Positions 10,480 through 18,231 of a stretch of 64,000 bases of DNA are shown here, piece after piece. The notes beneath the pieces were generated by a model, which saw only the letters and a program-made list of their open reading frames with translations, had not been told where the DNA came from and made no database searches. Origin of the DNA: Sphingopyxis yananensis (GTDB taxonomy: Bacteria; Pseudomonadota; Alphaproteobacteria; Sphingomonadales; Sphingomonadaceae); NCBI RefSeq assembly GCF_020687785.1, contig NZ_JAJEWI010000008.1:248001-312000 (forward strand). The letters run 5' to 3'. Position 1 is the first letter of the stretch, and the number at the start of each line of letters is the position of its first letter. Position numbers and translations under genes: made by a program.

Positions 10480-10997
10480 CCATCGCTATAACCCCCGCCA
10501 CGCCGCAGGATGCCGACGCCCTGTCCGCCTTTGCGATTGCATCGTTTAAACACACATTCGCCCATTTATATGACCCCAAAGATTTGGCGATGTTTCTGGA
10601 CGAGTGGAACCGTCCCGATGATCTAGCGGCGCAAATTAACGCAGCGGATTGGGCCGTGGCTTTGGTGCGCGATGATGCGGGCGACATTTTGGGTTTTGTG
10701 AAAACCGGCCCTGCCGACCTGCCCTTGCCGGACGACCAACCCCGCGACCATATTACGGAATTACACCAGCTTTATGTTCATGAACGCGCCAAAGGCCAAG
10801 GCGTAGCAGCTGCCTTGATGGACTTTGCCATTCACTGGGCCCGCCAACGCGCCCAGACTTTTTATCTGTCCGTATTCAGCGAAAACCCCCGCGCCCAGCG
10901 TTTTTACAGCCGCTATGGATTTTACGATGTGGGCCGCAACCCGTTTCGCGTCGGCAACCATATTGACGAAGACCGTATCTGGAGGCTGGATCTGTGA
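10476..10997 (+). CDS. GNAT-family N-acetyltransferase
   Basis: 173 residues, the size of a single GNAT domain. The acetyl-CoA-binding signature is seen in ERAKGQGVAAALM (motif A), followed by the FYLSVFSENPRAQRFYSRYGF strand-helix typical of the family's C-terminal half. The acceptor cannot be told. The ATG at 10476 overlaps the preceding TGA, and its own TGA overlaps the GTG start of pgeF, so it is embedded in a coupled operon. Confidence 0.88.
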   Translation: MTIAITPATPQDADALSAFAIASFKHTFAHLYDPKDLAMFLDEWNRPDDLAAQINAADWAVALVRDDAGDILGFVKTGPADLPLPDDQPRDHITELHQLYVHERAKGQGVAAALMDFAIHWARQRAQTFYLSVFSENPRAQRFYSRYGFYDVGRNPFRVGNHIDEDRIWRLDL

Positions 10998-11764
10998 CAT
11001 CCCATCCCCCCTTTGTGACCGCCCCGACATTGGCAGGCGTCGCCCATGGTTTTTTTGGTCGCCAAGGCGGCGTGTCGACCGGCGATTTGGCATCGCTCAA
11101 CACCGGTATCGGGTCCGATGACGACCCCGCCCTGATCCAAGAAAACCGCCACCGTGTGATCGCCAGTCTGTCGCCCCAAGCGGCACTGGCGGGCCTATAT
11201 CAGGTGCACGGCGCCGACTGTGTGATCATCGACGAACAAAGCGACCTTGGCCAGCGGCCACAGGCCGACGCCATGGCCACGCGCACAGCGGGTATCATGC
11301 TGGGCATATTAACCGCCGATTGTGTGCCCGTCTTGTTTTGGGATGCCAAAGCCGGTGTGATTGCCGCCGCCCATGCGGGGTGGAAGGGCGCGCTGGCCGG
11401 TGTGACGGACAACAGCATAGCCGCCATGCAAAGCCTTGGCGCATCGCCCGACAATATCTGCGCCGCCATCGGGCCGTGCATTGGCCGCGCATCCTATGAA
11501 GTGGATGACAGCTTTGTCGCCCGCTTCACCGCTGCCGACCCCGCCAATGAACGGTTTTTCGTGGCCCATAAACAAGGCCATGCAATGTTCGATATTGCGG
11601 CCTATGTCGCGGCACGGCTGGCGCAAGCGGGCATCAAACGCATTGCCATGACCGGCCAAGATACTTACGCTGCGCCCACAGAATATTTCAGTTACCGCCG
11701 TGCGTGCCACCAAAATGAAAATAGCTATGGCCGCCAATTATCGGTGATCGTTTTGGAGAGTTAA
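10994..11764 (+). CDS. pgeF: Peptidoglycan editing factor / multicopper-type purine nucleoside enzyme (YfiH, DUF152)
   Basis: 256 residues of the YfiH/LACC1 family. Members have been described as peptidoglycan editing factors that remove wrong L-Ser muropeptides and as purine nucleoside phosphorylases or deaminases. The metal-site residues are in QVHGAD, TADCVPVLF and AAHAGWKGAL, and AIGPCIGRASYEV is also conserved. The start is GTG at 10994, overlapping the TGA of the GNAT gene (GTGA); no better ATG exists. Cytoplasmic, with no signal peptide. Confidence 0.93.
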   Translation: MTSHPPFVTAPTLAGVAHGFFGRQGGVSTGDLASLNTGIGSDDDPALIQENRHRVIASLSPQAALAGLYQVHGADCVIIDEQSDLGQRPQADAMATRTAGIMLGILTADCVPVLFWDAKAGVIAAAHAGWKGALAGVTDNSIAAMQSLGASPDNICAAIGPCIGRASYEVDDSFVARFTAADPANERFFVAHKQGHAMFDIAAYVAARLAQAGIKRIAMTGQDTYAAPTEYFSYRRACHQNENSYGRQLSVIVLES

Positions 11765-13170
11765 TGGATAAAACACGCCTGTTCGGCCTTGGCGGCGGAT
11801 TGATAGCCTTTATCATCATGCTGATCCTGCCACCGCCGACAGGCATGGAGCCCATGGCATGGCGCATTGCCGCCATGACCATGTTGATGGCTATTTGGTG
11901 GATGACCGAGGCTTTGCCCCTGACGGTCACCGCGCTCATCCCCTTTTTGCTGGTCCCGATATTTGGCGTGATGAGCGCCAACGACATCGCGCAAGAATAT
12001 TACAGCCCCATTTTATTCCTGATTTTGGGCGGGGCCTTTTTGGCGCTGACCATCGAACGGGTCGGCCTGCACCGCCGTATTGCGCTGGCGCTGCTAAACC
12101 GCGCTCGGCCCACGCCCACGGGCCTGTTATTCGCTTTTATATCTGCAACCACCACCATTGGCCTGTTGGTATCCAACACCTCTACCGCGCTGATCATGCT
12201 GCCCATCGCCTTGGCGGTCATCCAAGCCGCCGGCATCAAAGAGGGAGAGACAGAGGGCTTTGCTGGCGCAGTGGTGATGGGCACCGCCTTTGCCGCCACC
12301 ATCAGCGGCTTTGGCACATTGGTGGCCAGCCCCACCAACGCCATTGCGGTCGGCCTGATCAACAAAAGTCTGGGCACCGACATCGGATTTTTGGACTGGT
12401 TGAAATTTGGTATGCCGATTGTGCTGATTTCTGTGCCGCTGGCGACATGGGTGTTGGCCCGCGTCCACCGGCTGGATCAACATGATTTCGATCCCAATGC
12501 CGCCCGCGCGGCCTTGGGCCATGCCGAACCATGGTCGGCGGCGGAAAAGCGGGTGGTGCCCATTGCTGTCGCCGTCGTCGCGACATGGATCGCCCAGCCG
12601 TGGATCGCGCCCTATTTCCCCAATGGTTCGCTGACCGACGGCACCATTGCCATTGCGTTCAGCATATTACTGTTTCTGGTGCCCGATGGCACGGGCCGCC
12701 CGCTGCTGAATTGGCGCGAGGCCGACAAAGCCCCTTGGGCGGTCATCATGCTATTCGGCGGCGGCTTGGCCTTGGCCGCCGCGATCAGCGACAGCGGGCT
12801 GGCGGCATGGCTGGGCGTGGTGCTGGCCCCGCTAACCAGCATGCCGCTCTTCCTATTGGCACTCATCATTGTGGCGCTGACCATCTTGGTCACAGAATTT
12901 GCCAGCAATGTCGCCACGGCCAGCGGCATTATGCCGGTGTTAACCGCGCTGATCGCGGCCACAGGGGCGGACCCGATATTGATGGCGATGCCCGTCGCCA
13001 TGGCCGCCAGTTGGGGCTTTATGATGCCCGCTGGCACCGGTCCCAATGCCTTGGCATGGTCAACCGGTCATATCGCCCTGCCCCGCATCTTAAAAGCAGG
13101 GTTTATCTTGGACCTGATGGGCGCGCCCTTGTTGGTCGGCGTGATTTGGGCGGTCGCCAGCATCGGCTAA
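11764..13170 (+). CDS. DASS/SLC13-family sodium:dicarboxylate symporter
   Basis: 468 residues with about 11-12 hydrophobic helices. Divalent-anion:Na+ symporters take up succinate, malate, fumarate or sulfate. The two pseudo-symmetric Ser-Asn-Thr-type substrate/sodium motifs are visible as SNTSTALIMLP and FASNVATASGIMP, with a conserved PAGTGPNA region near the C-terminus. Its ATG shares one base with the pgeF stop (TAATG). It is the last gene of the lgt run and is followed by a strong terminator. Confidence 0.9.
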   Translation: MDKTRLFGLGGGLIAFIIMLILPPPTGMEPMAWRIAAMTMLMAIWWMTEALPLTVTALIPFLLVPIFGVMSANDIAQEYYSPILFLILGGAFLALTIERVGLHRRIALALLNRARPTPTGLLFAFISATTTIGLLVSNTSTALIMLPIALAVIQAAGIKEGETEGFAGAVVMGTAFAATISGFGTLVASPTNAIAVGLINKSLGTDIGFLDWLKFGMPIVLISVPLATWVLARVHRLDQHDFDPNAARAALGHAEPWSAAEKRVVPIAVAVVATWIAQPWIAPYFPNGSLTDGTIAIAFSILLFLVPDGTGRPLLNWREADKAPWAVIMLFGGGLALAAAISDSGLAAWLGVVLAPLTSMPLFLLALIIVALTILVTEFASNVATASGIMPVLTALIAATGADPILMAMPVAMAASWGFMMPAGTGPNALAWSTGHIALPRILKAGFILDLMGAPLLVGVIWAVASIG

Positions 13171-13180
13171 GTTCGCCATG

Positions 13181-13218
13181 AAAAAAGGCGCAGCCCCTTG
13201 GGTGCTGCGCCTTTTTTC
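13181..13218. terminator. Bidirectional intrinsic terminator
   Basis: GGCGCAGC-type stem (GGCGCAGCACCC/GGGGCTGCGCC with a short loop) is flanked by six A and six T residues. It lies between the convergent DASS transporter and helicase genes and can serve both strands. Confidence 0.85.
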
Positions 13219-13238
13219 ATAAAGGTTTATAGGACAGA

Positions 13239-14813
13239 TTAGCCCAAACGCGTCACCGCGCCCTTATGCTTGCCCACGCCGCCATTGCGGGGGCGGAAGC
13301 GGCGTTGTTCGCCCTGTCCTTCGCCACCACGCGGAGCGCCACCACGATTGTCGCGGTGTTGCGCGGGACGGCCTGCGCCTTGGCCTGCACCGTGGCGGGG
13401 ATCTTGTCCGCCATCACGGCCTTGGCCTTCAACGCTCTGATCGCGCCACTTGCCATCGCGGCCCTGACCGCCCCGGCCCTGACCACCGCGACCCTGACCG
13501 CCATTACCACGGCCGCCGCTTTCGCTGCGCTGTCCACCATCACGGCGCTGGCCCCCGTCACGGCGTTCACCGCCGCCCGACTTGCCGCGCAGCGCATCGT
13601 CGCGCTGACGCTGCGGGTCGCGGCCACGGCTGCCGGTATCGCGGGGCGGAGCCGCAGGCTTGGGCAGATTGCGCACCATTTCGCCAAAATTATCTGGCAG
13701 CTTTTCGGGTTCAGCGCGGGTGCGGGTTACACGCTCAATATCGCGCAAATAGGCCTTTTCATCCGGCGCAACAAAGCTGATCGCCTGACCCTCGGCCCCA
13801 GCTCGTGCAGTGCGGCCAATGCGGTGAACATATTGTTCTGGCACATTGGGAATTTCAAAATTGATCACATGGCTGACGCCCGACACGTCAATGCCGCGTG
13901 CCGCAATGTCGGTGGCCACCAGCAATTTCACTTGGCCGGCGCGAAACGCCTGCAAAGCGGTGGTGCGCTGCGCTTGGCTCTTGTTGCCATGAATCGCAAA
14001 GGCTTGGATGCCCGCGCCCGCCAAATGGCGCACAACACGGTCCGCGCCATGTTTGGTGCGGGTAAAGATCAACGCACGGTCAATATCTTCGGTGCGGACG
14101 ATATGGTGCAACAGCGCTTGCTTTTCCTTTTGTTCGACAAAGGTAATGCGCTGTTTAATCTTTTCGGCGGTGGTGGCTTGCGGCGCGACAGACACGGTTA
14201 CCGGATCGTTCAAAAACTGGTTGGCCAGCGCCGCAATTTCCTTGGGCATGGTGGCCGAAAAGAACAGATTCTGACGCTCGGCAGGCAGGATTTTTGCCAC
14301 GCGGCGCAGGCTGTGGATAAAGCCCATGTCCATCATTTGGTCGGCTTCGTCCAAGACGAAAATTTCCACATCATCCAAACGCAAGGCGCGCTGGTCGATC
14401 AGGTCGAGCAAACGGCCTGGGGTGGCGACCAAAATATCGACACCGCCCGCCAAATCCTTGATCTGGCGATTGATCGGCACGCCGCCGAACACAGTCGACA
14501 CGGCCAATTTCGCAAAGCGCGCATAATCGCGGCAATTTTGCGCAATTTGGGCGGCCAATTCGCGGGTCGGCGACAGCACCAACATACGGGTTCCGCGCGG
14601 CGAGCGCGGCTTGGGGTTGCTCAGCAGATAATGCAGCGACGGCAGCGAGAAAGCCGCCGTTTTACCCGTGCCGGTTTGCGCAATACCGCACAAATCACGA
14701 CCTTGCAGCAACACCGGAATGGCTTGCGCCTGAATGGGGGTGGGTTCGCTATAGCGTTTGGCAACCAACGCACGCTCAATATCAGCGTGCAGGCCAAAGT
14801 CTTTAAATTCCAT
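13239..14813 (-). CDS. DEAD-box RNA helicase, RhlE-like, with RGG/Gln-rich tail
   Basis: 524 residues. ATP-dependent RNA unwinding, probably in ribosome assembly, RNA turnover or cold growth. The core (about 1-375) shows the Q motif around EPTPIQAQAIP, AQTGTGKT, VLDEADQM, FFSATMP, ARGIDV and HRIGRTARAG. From about residue 385 the protein becomes low-complexity, built of repeated GGQGR, RRDGGQ and RGG units, ending in a basic GVGKHKGAVTR tail. Such tails bind RNA and can favour condensates (known for the group, inferred here). The repeat DNA opens long false frames on the other strand. Confidence 0.93.
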   Translation of the reverse strand: MEFKDFGLHADIERALVAKRYSEPTPIQAQAIPVLLQGRDLCGIAQTGTGKTAAFSLPSLHYLLSNPKPRSPRGTRMLVLSPTRELAAQIAQNCRDYARFAKLAVSTVFGGVPINRQIKDLAGGVDILVATPGRLLDLIDQRALRLDDVEIFVLDEADQMMDMGFIHSLRRVAKILPAERQNLFFSATMPKEIAALANQFLNDPVTVSVAPQATTAEKIKQRITFVEQKEKQALLHHIVRTEDIDRALIFTRTKHGADRVVRHLAGAGIQAFAIHGNKSQAQRTTALQAFRAGQVKLLVATDIAARGIDVSGVSHVINFEIPNVPEQYVHRIGRTARAGAEGQAISFVAPDEKAYLRDIERVTRTRAEPEKLPDNFGEMVRNLPKPAAPPRDTGSRGRDPQRQRDDALRGKSGGGERRDGGQRRDGGQRSESGGRGNGGQGRGGQGRGGQGRDGKWRDQSVEGQGRDGGQDPRHGAGQGAGRPAQHRDNRGGAPRGGEGQGEQRRFRPRNGGVGKHKGAVTRLG

Positions 14814-15156
14814 TTTTCATTTTTCCACAACTGGCCGCGCAGCACGTTCGGATCGACCAAACGCACCAAAGCGGGTTCGAAACGACCCGCGTGAAAGGGT
14901 GCCTCAAGAGACATGCACAGCCGGCTAGCCCATATGCTTGTGGATATGGATATCACGCTGCCACGAAATTTAAGCGGATCTGTGCCGCTCATCTGCGCTG
15001 GCGGTGCCTATGGCAGAAAATGCGGTGAATTGCAAATCTGATAGCCAATGGTGCCGCATGGCTCCATTCCCTCCCTCTTGCCCCCATTGCATTTTCAGCA
15101 CATCCTTTCCGCACAGCGGCAGCCCATCATATGGGCGTCGATGGTGGAGGATTGGC
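14814..15156. other. Divergent intergenic region, no gene seen
   Basis: 343 nt between the helicase and glpK starts. It must carry the promoters of both. A small perfect hairpin, GCGGGT / ACCCGC around TCGAAACG (about 14872-14889), is the only structure noted. No convincing coding frame, RNA gene or named operator was recognised. Confidence 0.5.
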
Positions 15157-16659
15157 ATGGCCCAGAAAATCATCGTCATTGACGAAGGCACAACATCGAC
15201 CCGAACTTTGCTATTTTCCGCCAAAGGAAAGGTCTTGGCCGCCAGCCAGCGCGAACTGACCCAGCATTATCCCGCCCGCGGTTTGGTGGAACATGATGCC
15301 GACGAAATATGGAAAGCCACGCTGGCGACCACCAAAGACATGGTCAAAAAGGCAGGCGGCGCCGCCAAAATCGCGGGCATCGGCATTACCAATCAACGCG
15401 AAACCATTATATTCTGGGATCGCAAAACCGGAAAACCCCTCGCCCCCGCTATCGTCTGGCAAGACCGCCGCACCGCCGATATCTGTGATGCTTTGCGGGC
15501 GGATGGCCATGAAGATATGGTCCAAAGCAAAAGCGGTTTGATCTTGGACCCATATTTTTCCGGCAGCAAAATCGGCTGGGCGCTGAAACATTGGCCCGAA
15601 CTGCGCAAGGCGGGTGATCGCTTGGCGGTCGGCACCGTGGAATCTTATTTGATCTATCGCCTGACGGGCGGTCTACATGTCACCGACGCCACCAATGCCG
15701 CCCGCACCCAATTGATGGATATTCGCACCAGCAAAAACGGCCAAGGCGGCTGGGACACTGACTTATGCGATTTGTTCGGCGTCCCCCCATCCATCTTGCC
15801 GGAAATTGTTGGCTGCACCGAAAATATCGGCGTGACGGACAGCAAGCTATTCGGCGCGCCCATCCCCATTTGCGGCATGGCGGGCGACCAACAGGCCGCT
15901 ACCATTGGCCAAGCCTGCCTGAAAAAGGGGCAAAGCAAAGCAACCTTTGGCACTGGCGCCTTCATCCTAACCGCCACCGAGGGGCAGCAGATCCGGTCAA
16001 AAAATCGCCTGCTATCCACCATTTTGGTGCAGGACGGCGACACCCGCCATTATGCGATGGAAGGGTCGGTCTTTGCTGCGGGCAGCTTGATTAAGTGGCT
16101 GCGCGACGGATTGGGCTTGCTGGCCAATGCCGCAGAGAGCGAGGCATTGGCCCGTTCCGTTCCCGACAATGGCGGTGTCTATTTGGTCCCCGCGCTGTCC
16201 GGCCTTGGCGCGCCCCATTGGCGGCCCACCGCGCAAGGCGCTATTTCCGGCCTCAGCTTTTCCACCAGCAAAGCCCATGTGGCGCGGGCGGCGCTGGAAT
16301 CCATGGCCTATCAGATGCGCGACCTAAAAGACGCCTTTGCCGCCGACGGCATGAAATGGAAGGAATTGCGGATTGACGGCGGCATGGCAGCCAATGATTG
16401 GATGGCGCAAGATCTGGCCGATATATTGAACCTGACGGTCGAACGGCCTGATATGATCGAAAGCACCGCTTTGGGCGCGGCCATGTTGGCGGCGACGGGC
16501 GCGCGACTTTACCTCAATTTGGCCAGCGCGGTCGATGCCATGCACGGGGGCGGTAGCCGCTTTACTGCCAATATCACGCCCCAGATACGCAAAACGCGCC
16601 TTGCCGGTTGGCAAAGCGCGCTTGCAAAGATTTTGGATGATGCGGCCTCTAGCGGCTGA
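15157..16659 (+). CDS. glpK: Glycerol kinase
   Basis: 500 residues, full length. Phosphorylates glycerol to sn-glycerol-3-phosphate with ATP in the cytoplasm. The FGGY-family start IIVIDEGTTSTRTLLF, GITNQRETIIFWD, the GMAGDQQAATIGQ region, GLGAPHW and the C-terminal DGGMAANDWMAQ are all visible. The ATG at 15157 follows a strong GGAGG; the frame is open back to 15004 but that part is not GlpK-like. No glpF, glpD or glpR lies next to it, so uptake and oxidation of glycerol must be encoded elsewhere. Confidence 0.97.
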   Translation: MAQKIIVIDEGTTSTRTLLFSAKGKVLAASQRELTQHYPARGLVEHDADEIWKATLATTKDMVKKAGGAAKIAGIGITNQRETIIFWDRKTGKPLAPAIVWQDRRTADICDALRADGHEDMVQSKSGLILDPYFSGSKIGWALKHWPELRKAGDRLAVGTVESYLIYRLTGGLHVTDATNAARTQLMDIRTSKNGQGGWDTDLCDLFGVPPSILPEIVGCTENIGVTDSKLFGAPIPICGMAGDQQAATIGQACLKKGQSKATFGTGAFILTATEGQQIRSKNRLLSTILVQDGDTRHYAMEGSVFAAGSLIKWLRDGLGLLANAAESEALARSVPDNGGVYLVPALSGLGAPHWRPTAQGAISGLSFSTSKAHVARAALESMAYQMRDLKDAFAADGMKWKELRIDGGMAANDWMAQDLADILNLTVERPDMIESTALGAAMLAATGARLYLNLASAVDAMHGGGSRFTANITPQIRKTRLAGWQSALAKILDDAASSG

Positions 16660-16694
16660 AATGTCCTTCAAGCGCGAAGCCGCAATAGTCCAAA

Positions 16695-16922
16695 TTAACG
16701 CTTCAGCGACAGGCCGCCGAAACGCTTGTTGAACTTGGCAACCTGACCACCTGCGTCCAACATACGGCCCGTGCCGCCGGTCCATGCGGGGTGAGCGGTG
16801 GGGTCGATTTCCAGCGCCATCACGTCGCCTTCTTTGCCCCAAGTCGAACGGGTCTGATATTCCGTGCCATCGGTCATCTTGACGGTGATGGTGTGATAGT
16901 CGGGGTGAATGCCAGCTTTCAT
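16695..16922 (-). CDS. rpmE: Ribosomal protein L31, zinc-free type
   Basis: 75 residues. Large-subunit protein L31 at the subunit interface. It begins [30 protein letters not shown] in the family pattern and contains no cysteine, so it is the C-minus form that does not hold zinc. The start at 16922 is set by the conserved N-terminus; an upstream in-frame ATG at 17021 would add an unrelated extension. It lies about 155 nt downstream of fabZ on the same strand, as in other sphingomonads. Confidence 0.95.
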   Translation of the reverse strand: MKAGIHPDYHTITVKMTDGTEYQTRSTWGKEGDVMALEIDPTAHPAWTGGTGRMLDAGGQVAKFNKRFGGLSLKR

Positions 16923-17077
16923 TTTATTCGCTCCAATACCACTGGTTTCCGACCAGCAGCGTAGGTTTAAGTCCGAAGACATGAAGATCGGCCCTGTAAT
17001 GGCCAAATCCAGAAAATGCAACCATCCTTCCCCGTCCCACCATCAGGCGGGGCGGGAAAGATATGGCCGAGATCAGA

Positions 17078-17557
17078 TTATTCGCTTGGCGGGTCCGCGA
17101 TCATGGCGGTGAAGGTGCATTCCGTGGCCAATTGACCATTGAGCATCGCCTTGCCTTCGAATTTGCAGATATTGCGTTTTGCCTGCAAAATCGTGACATG
17201 CAGGTCCAGCAAACAGCCTGGCTCCACGGGTTTACGGAATTTTACGCCGTCAATCCCCATGAAATAGACCAGCTTGCCTGTGCCCGCCAAACCCAGCGAT
17301 TCAATCGCCAACACACCGCCAGCCTGTGCCAAAGCCTCGACAATCAGGACGCCCGGCATAATCGGGCGACCGGGAAAATGGCCTTGAAAGAAAGGCTCAT
17401 TCATCGTCACGGCTTTGATCGCGTGAATCGTGTGATCTTTGACCATCGATTCGACACGGTCCACCAACAACATCGGATAACGATGCGGCAGCAAAGAAAG
17501 GATCCGGCGGATATCCACCGGACCCAATGCTTCACCCTTTACGTCAGCTGCGCTCAT
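17078..17557 (-). CDS. fabZ: 3-hydroxyacyl-ACP dehydratase FabZ
   Basis: 159 residues, hot-dog fold. Dehydrates 3-hydroxyacyl-ACP to trans-2-enoyl-ACP in fatty acid elongation. The catalytic pair is H60 in [11 protein letters not shown] and E74 in the following VEALAQ helix, spaced 14 residues as in characterised Fab[14 protein letters not shown] is also typical. It starts 8 nt after the ompH stop, so it is part of the bamA-ompH transcript. In most proteobacteria lpxD lies between ompH and fabZ, and lpxA follows; both are absent here. Confidence 0.97.
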   Translation of the reverse strand: MSAADVKGEALGPVDIRRILSLLPHRYPMLLVDRVESMVKDHTIHAIKAVTMNEPFFQGHFPGRPIMPGVLIVEALAQAGGVLAIESLGLAGTGKLVYFMGIDGVKFRKPVEPGCLLDLHVTILQAKRNICKFEGKAMLNGQLATECTFTAMIADPPSE

Positions 17558-17565
17558 CGTCCGGC

Positions 17566-18231
17566 TTAGCGGCTAGCGGGCTGATTGGCTTGTGGCTGGG
17601 CGGCTGCGGCGCCAGCTTGCAATTGTTGGTTGCGTTCTTGCACCAGCTGACCGGGCTGATAGCCAGCCGGCGGCGTGATCGTCACGTTGGGCAGAATGCG
17701 GTTCAATTCGGTCACAACCGAATCCGTGATATCTACGTTATTTTCACGTGCCAAAACAGCATCGGGCTGCAGCAACAGGTCAATTTTCTTGGCGGTCATC
17801 GCGGCGCGGATCGCTTCGTTCATACGAATGCTGATCTGGTCTTCGACATAGGCCAGAGCCAGTTCAACCGGCGCGCCAATGCGCTGCAATTCTTCGCCTG
17901 CCGACTGACGCTTGGTTTGCACAGCCTGTGCAGCCGCCTGAAGCGCGGTCGCATTTTGCGGCGTCTTGCGGGCTTCTTCGTTATATTTCGCAATCAGAAC
18001 ATTCATTTCTGCTTGCAAGGTCTGGCCGCGCGATTGCTGCTGATCGATCGACGCCTTGTGGGTCGTCTGGATTTGCTGCGAAGCAACGGTGAAGGCATTG
18101 GAACGAGCCGCAGCGACGCGAACGTCAGCAACCGCAATCGCTTTAGCCTGTGCAATGGCCGGCGTGGCCAGCATGGGCGAGGCCGACAGCGTGGCAATGG
18201 CCAGTGCCGAAGCAACAAGAAGTTTCTTCAT
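17566..18231 (-). CDS. OmpH/Skp-family periplasmic chaperone
   Basis: 221 residues with a clear signal peptide (about 1-28, ending AIAQA). Skp-like trimers hold unfolded outer-membrane proteins on the way to BamA. The central region (about 45-150) is a long, Gln/Ala/Glu-rich amphipathic helix pair typical of OmpH, followed by [12 protein letters not shown], the conserved C-terminal strand region. The end is Gln/Ala/Pro-rich and probably disordered. Its ATG overlaps the bamA stop (TAATG), giving direct coupling to its client machine. Confidence 0.92.
   Translation of the reverse strand: MKKLLVASALAIATLSASPMLATPAIAQAKAIAVADVRVAAARSNAFTVASQQIQTTHKASIDQQQSRGQTLQAEMNVLIAKYNEEARKTPQNATALQAAAQAVQTKRQSAGEELQRIGAPVELALAYVEDQISIRMNEAIRAAMTAKKIDLLLQPDAVLARENNVDITDSVVTELNRILPNVTITPPAGYQPGQLVQERNQQLQAGAAAAQPQANQPASR

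Noticed and set aside
13266..14894. 542-codon frame antisense to the DEAD-box helicase
   Set aside because: Low-complexity Ala/Thr translation opposite the Gly/Arg-rich tail; clear shadow.
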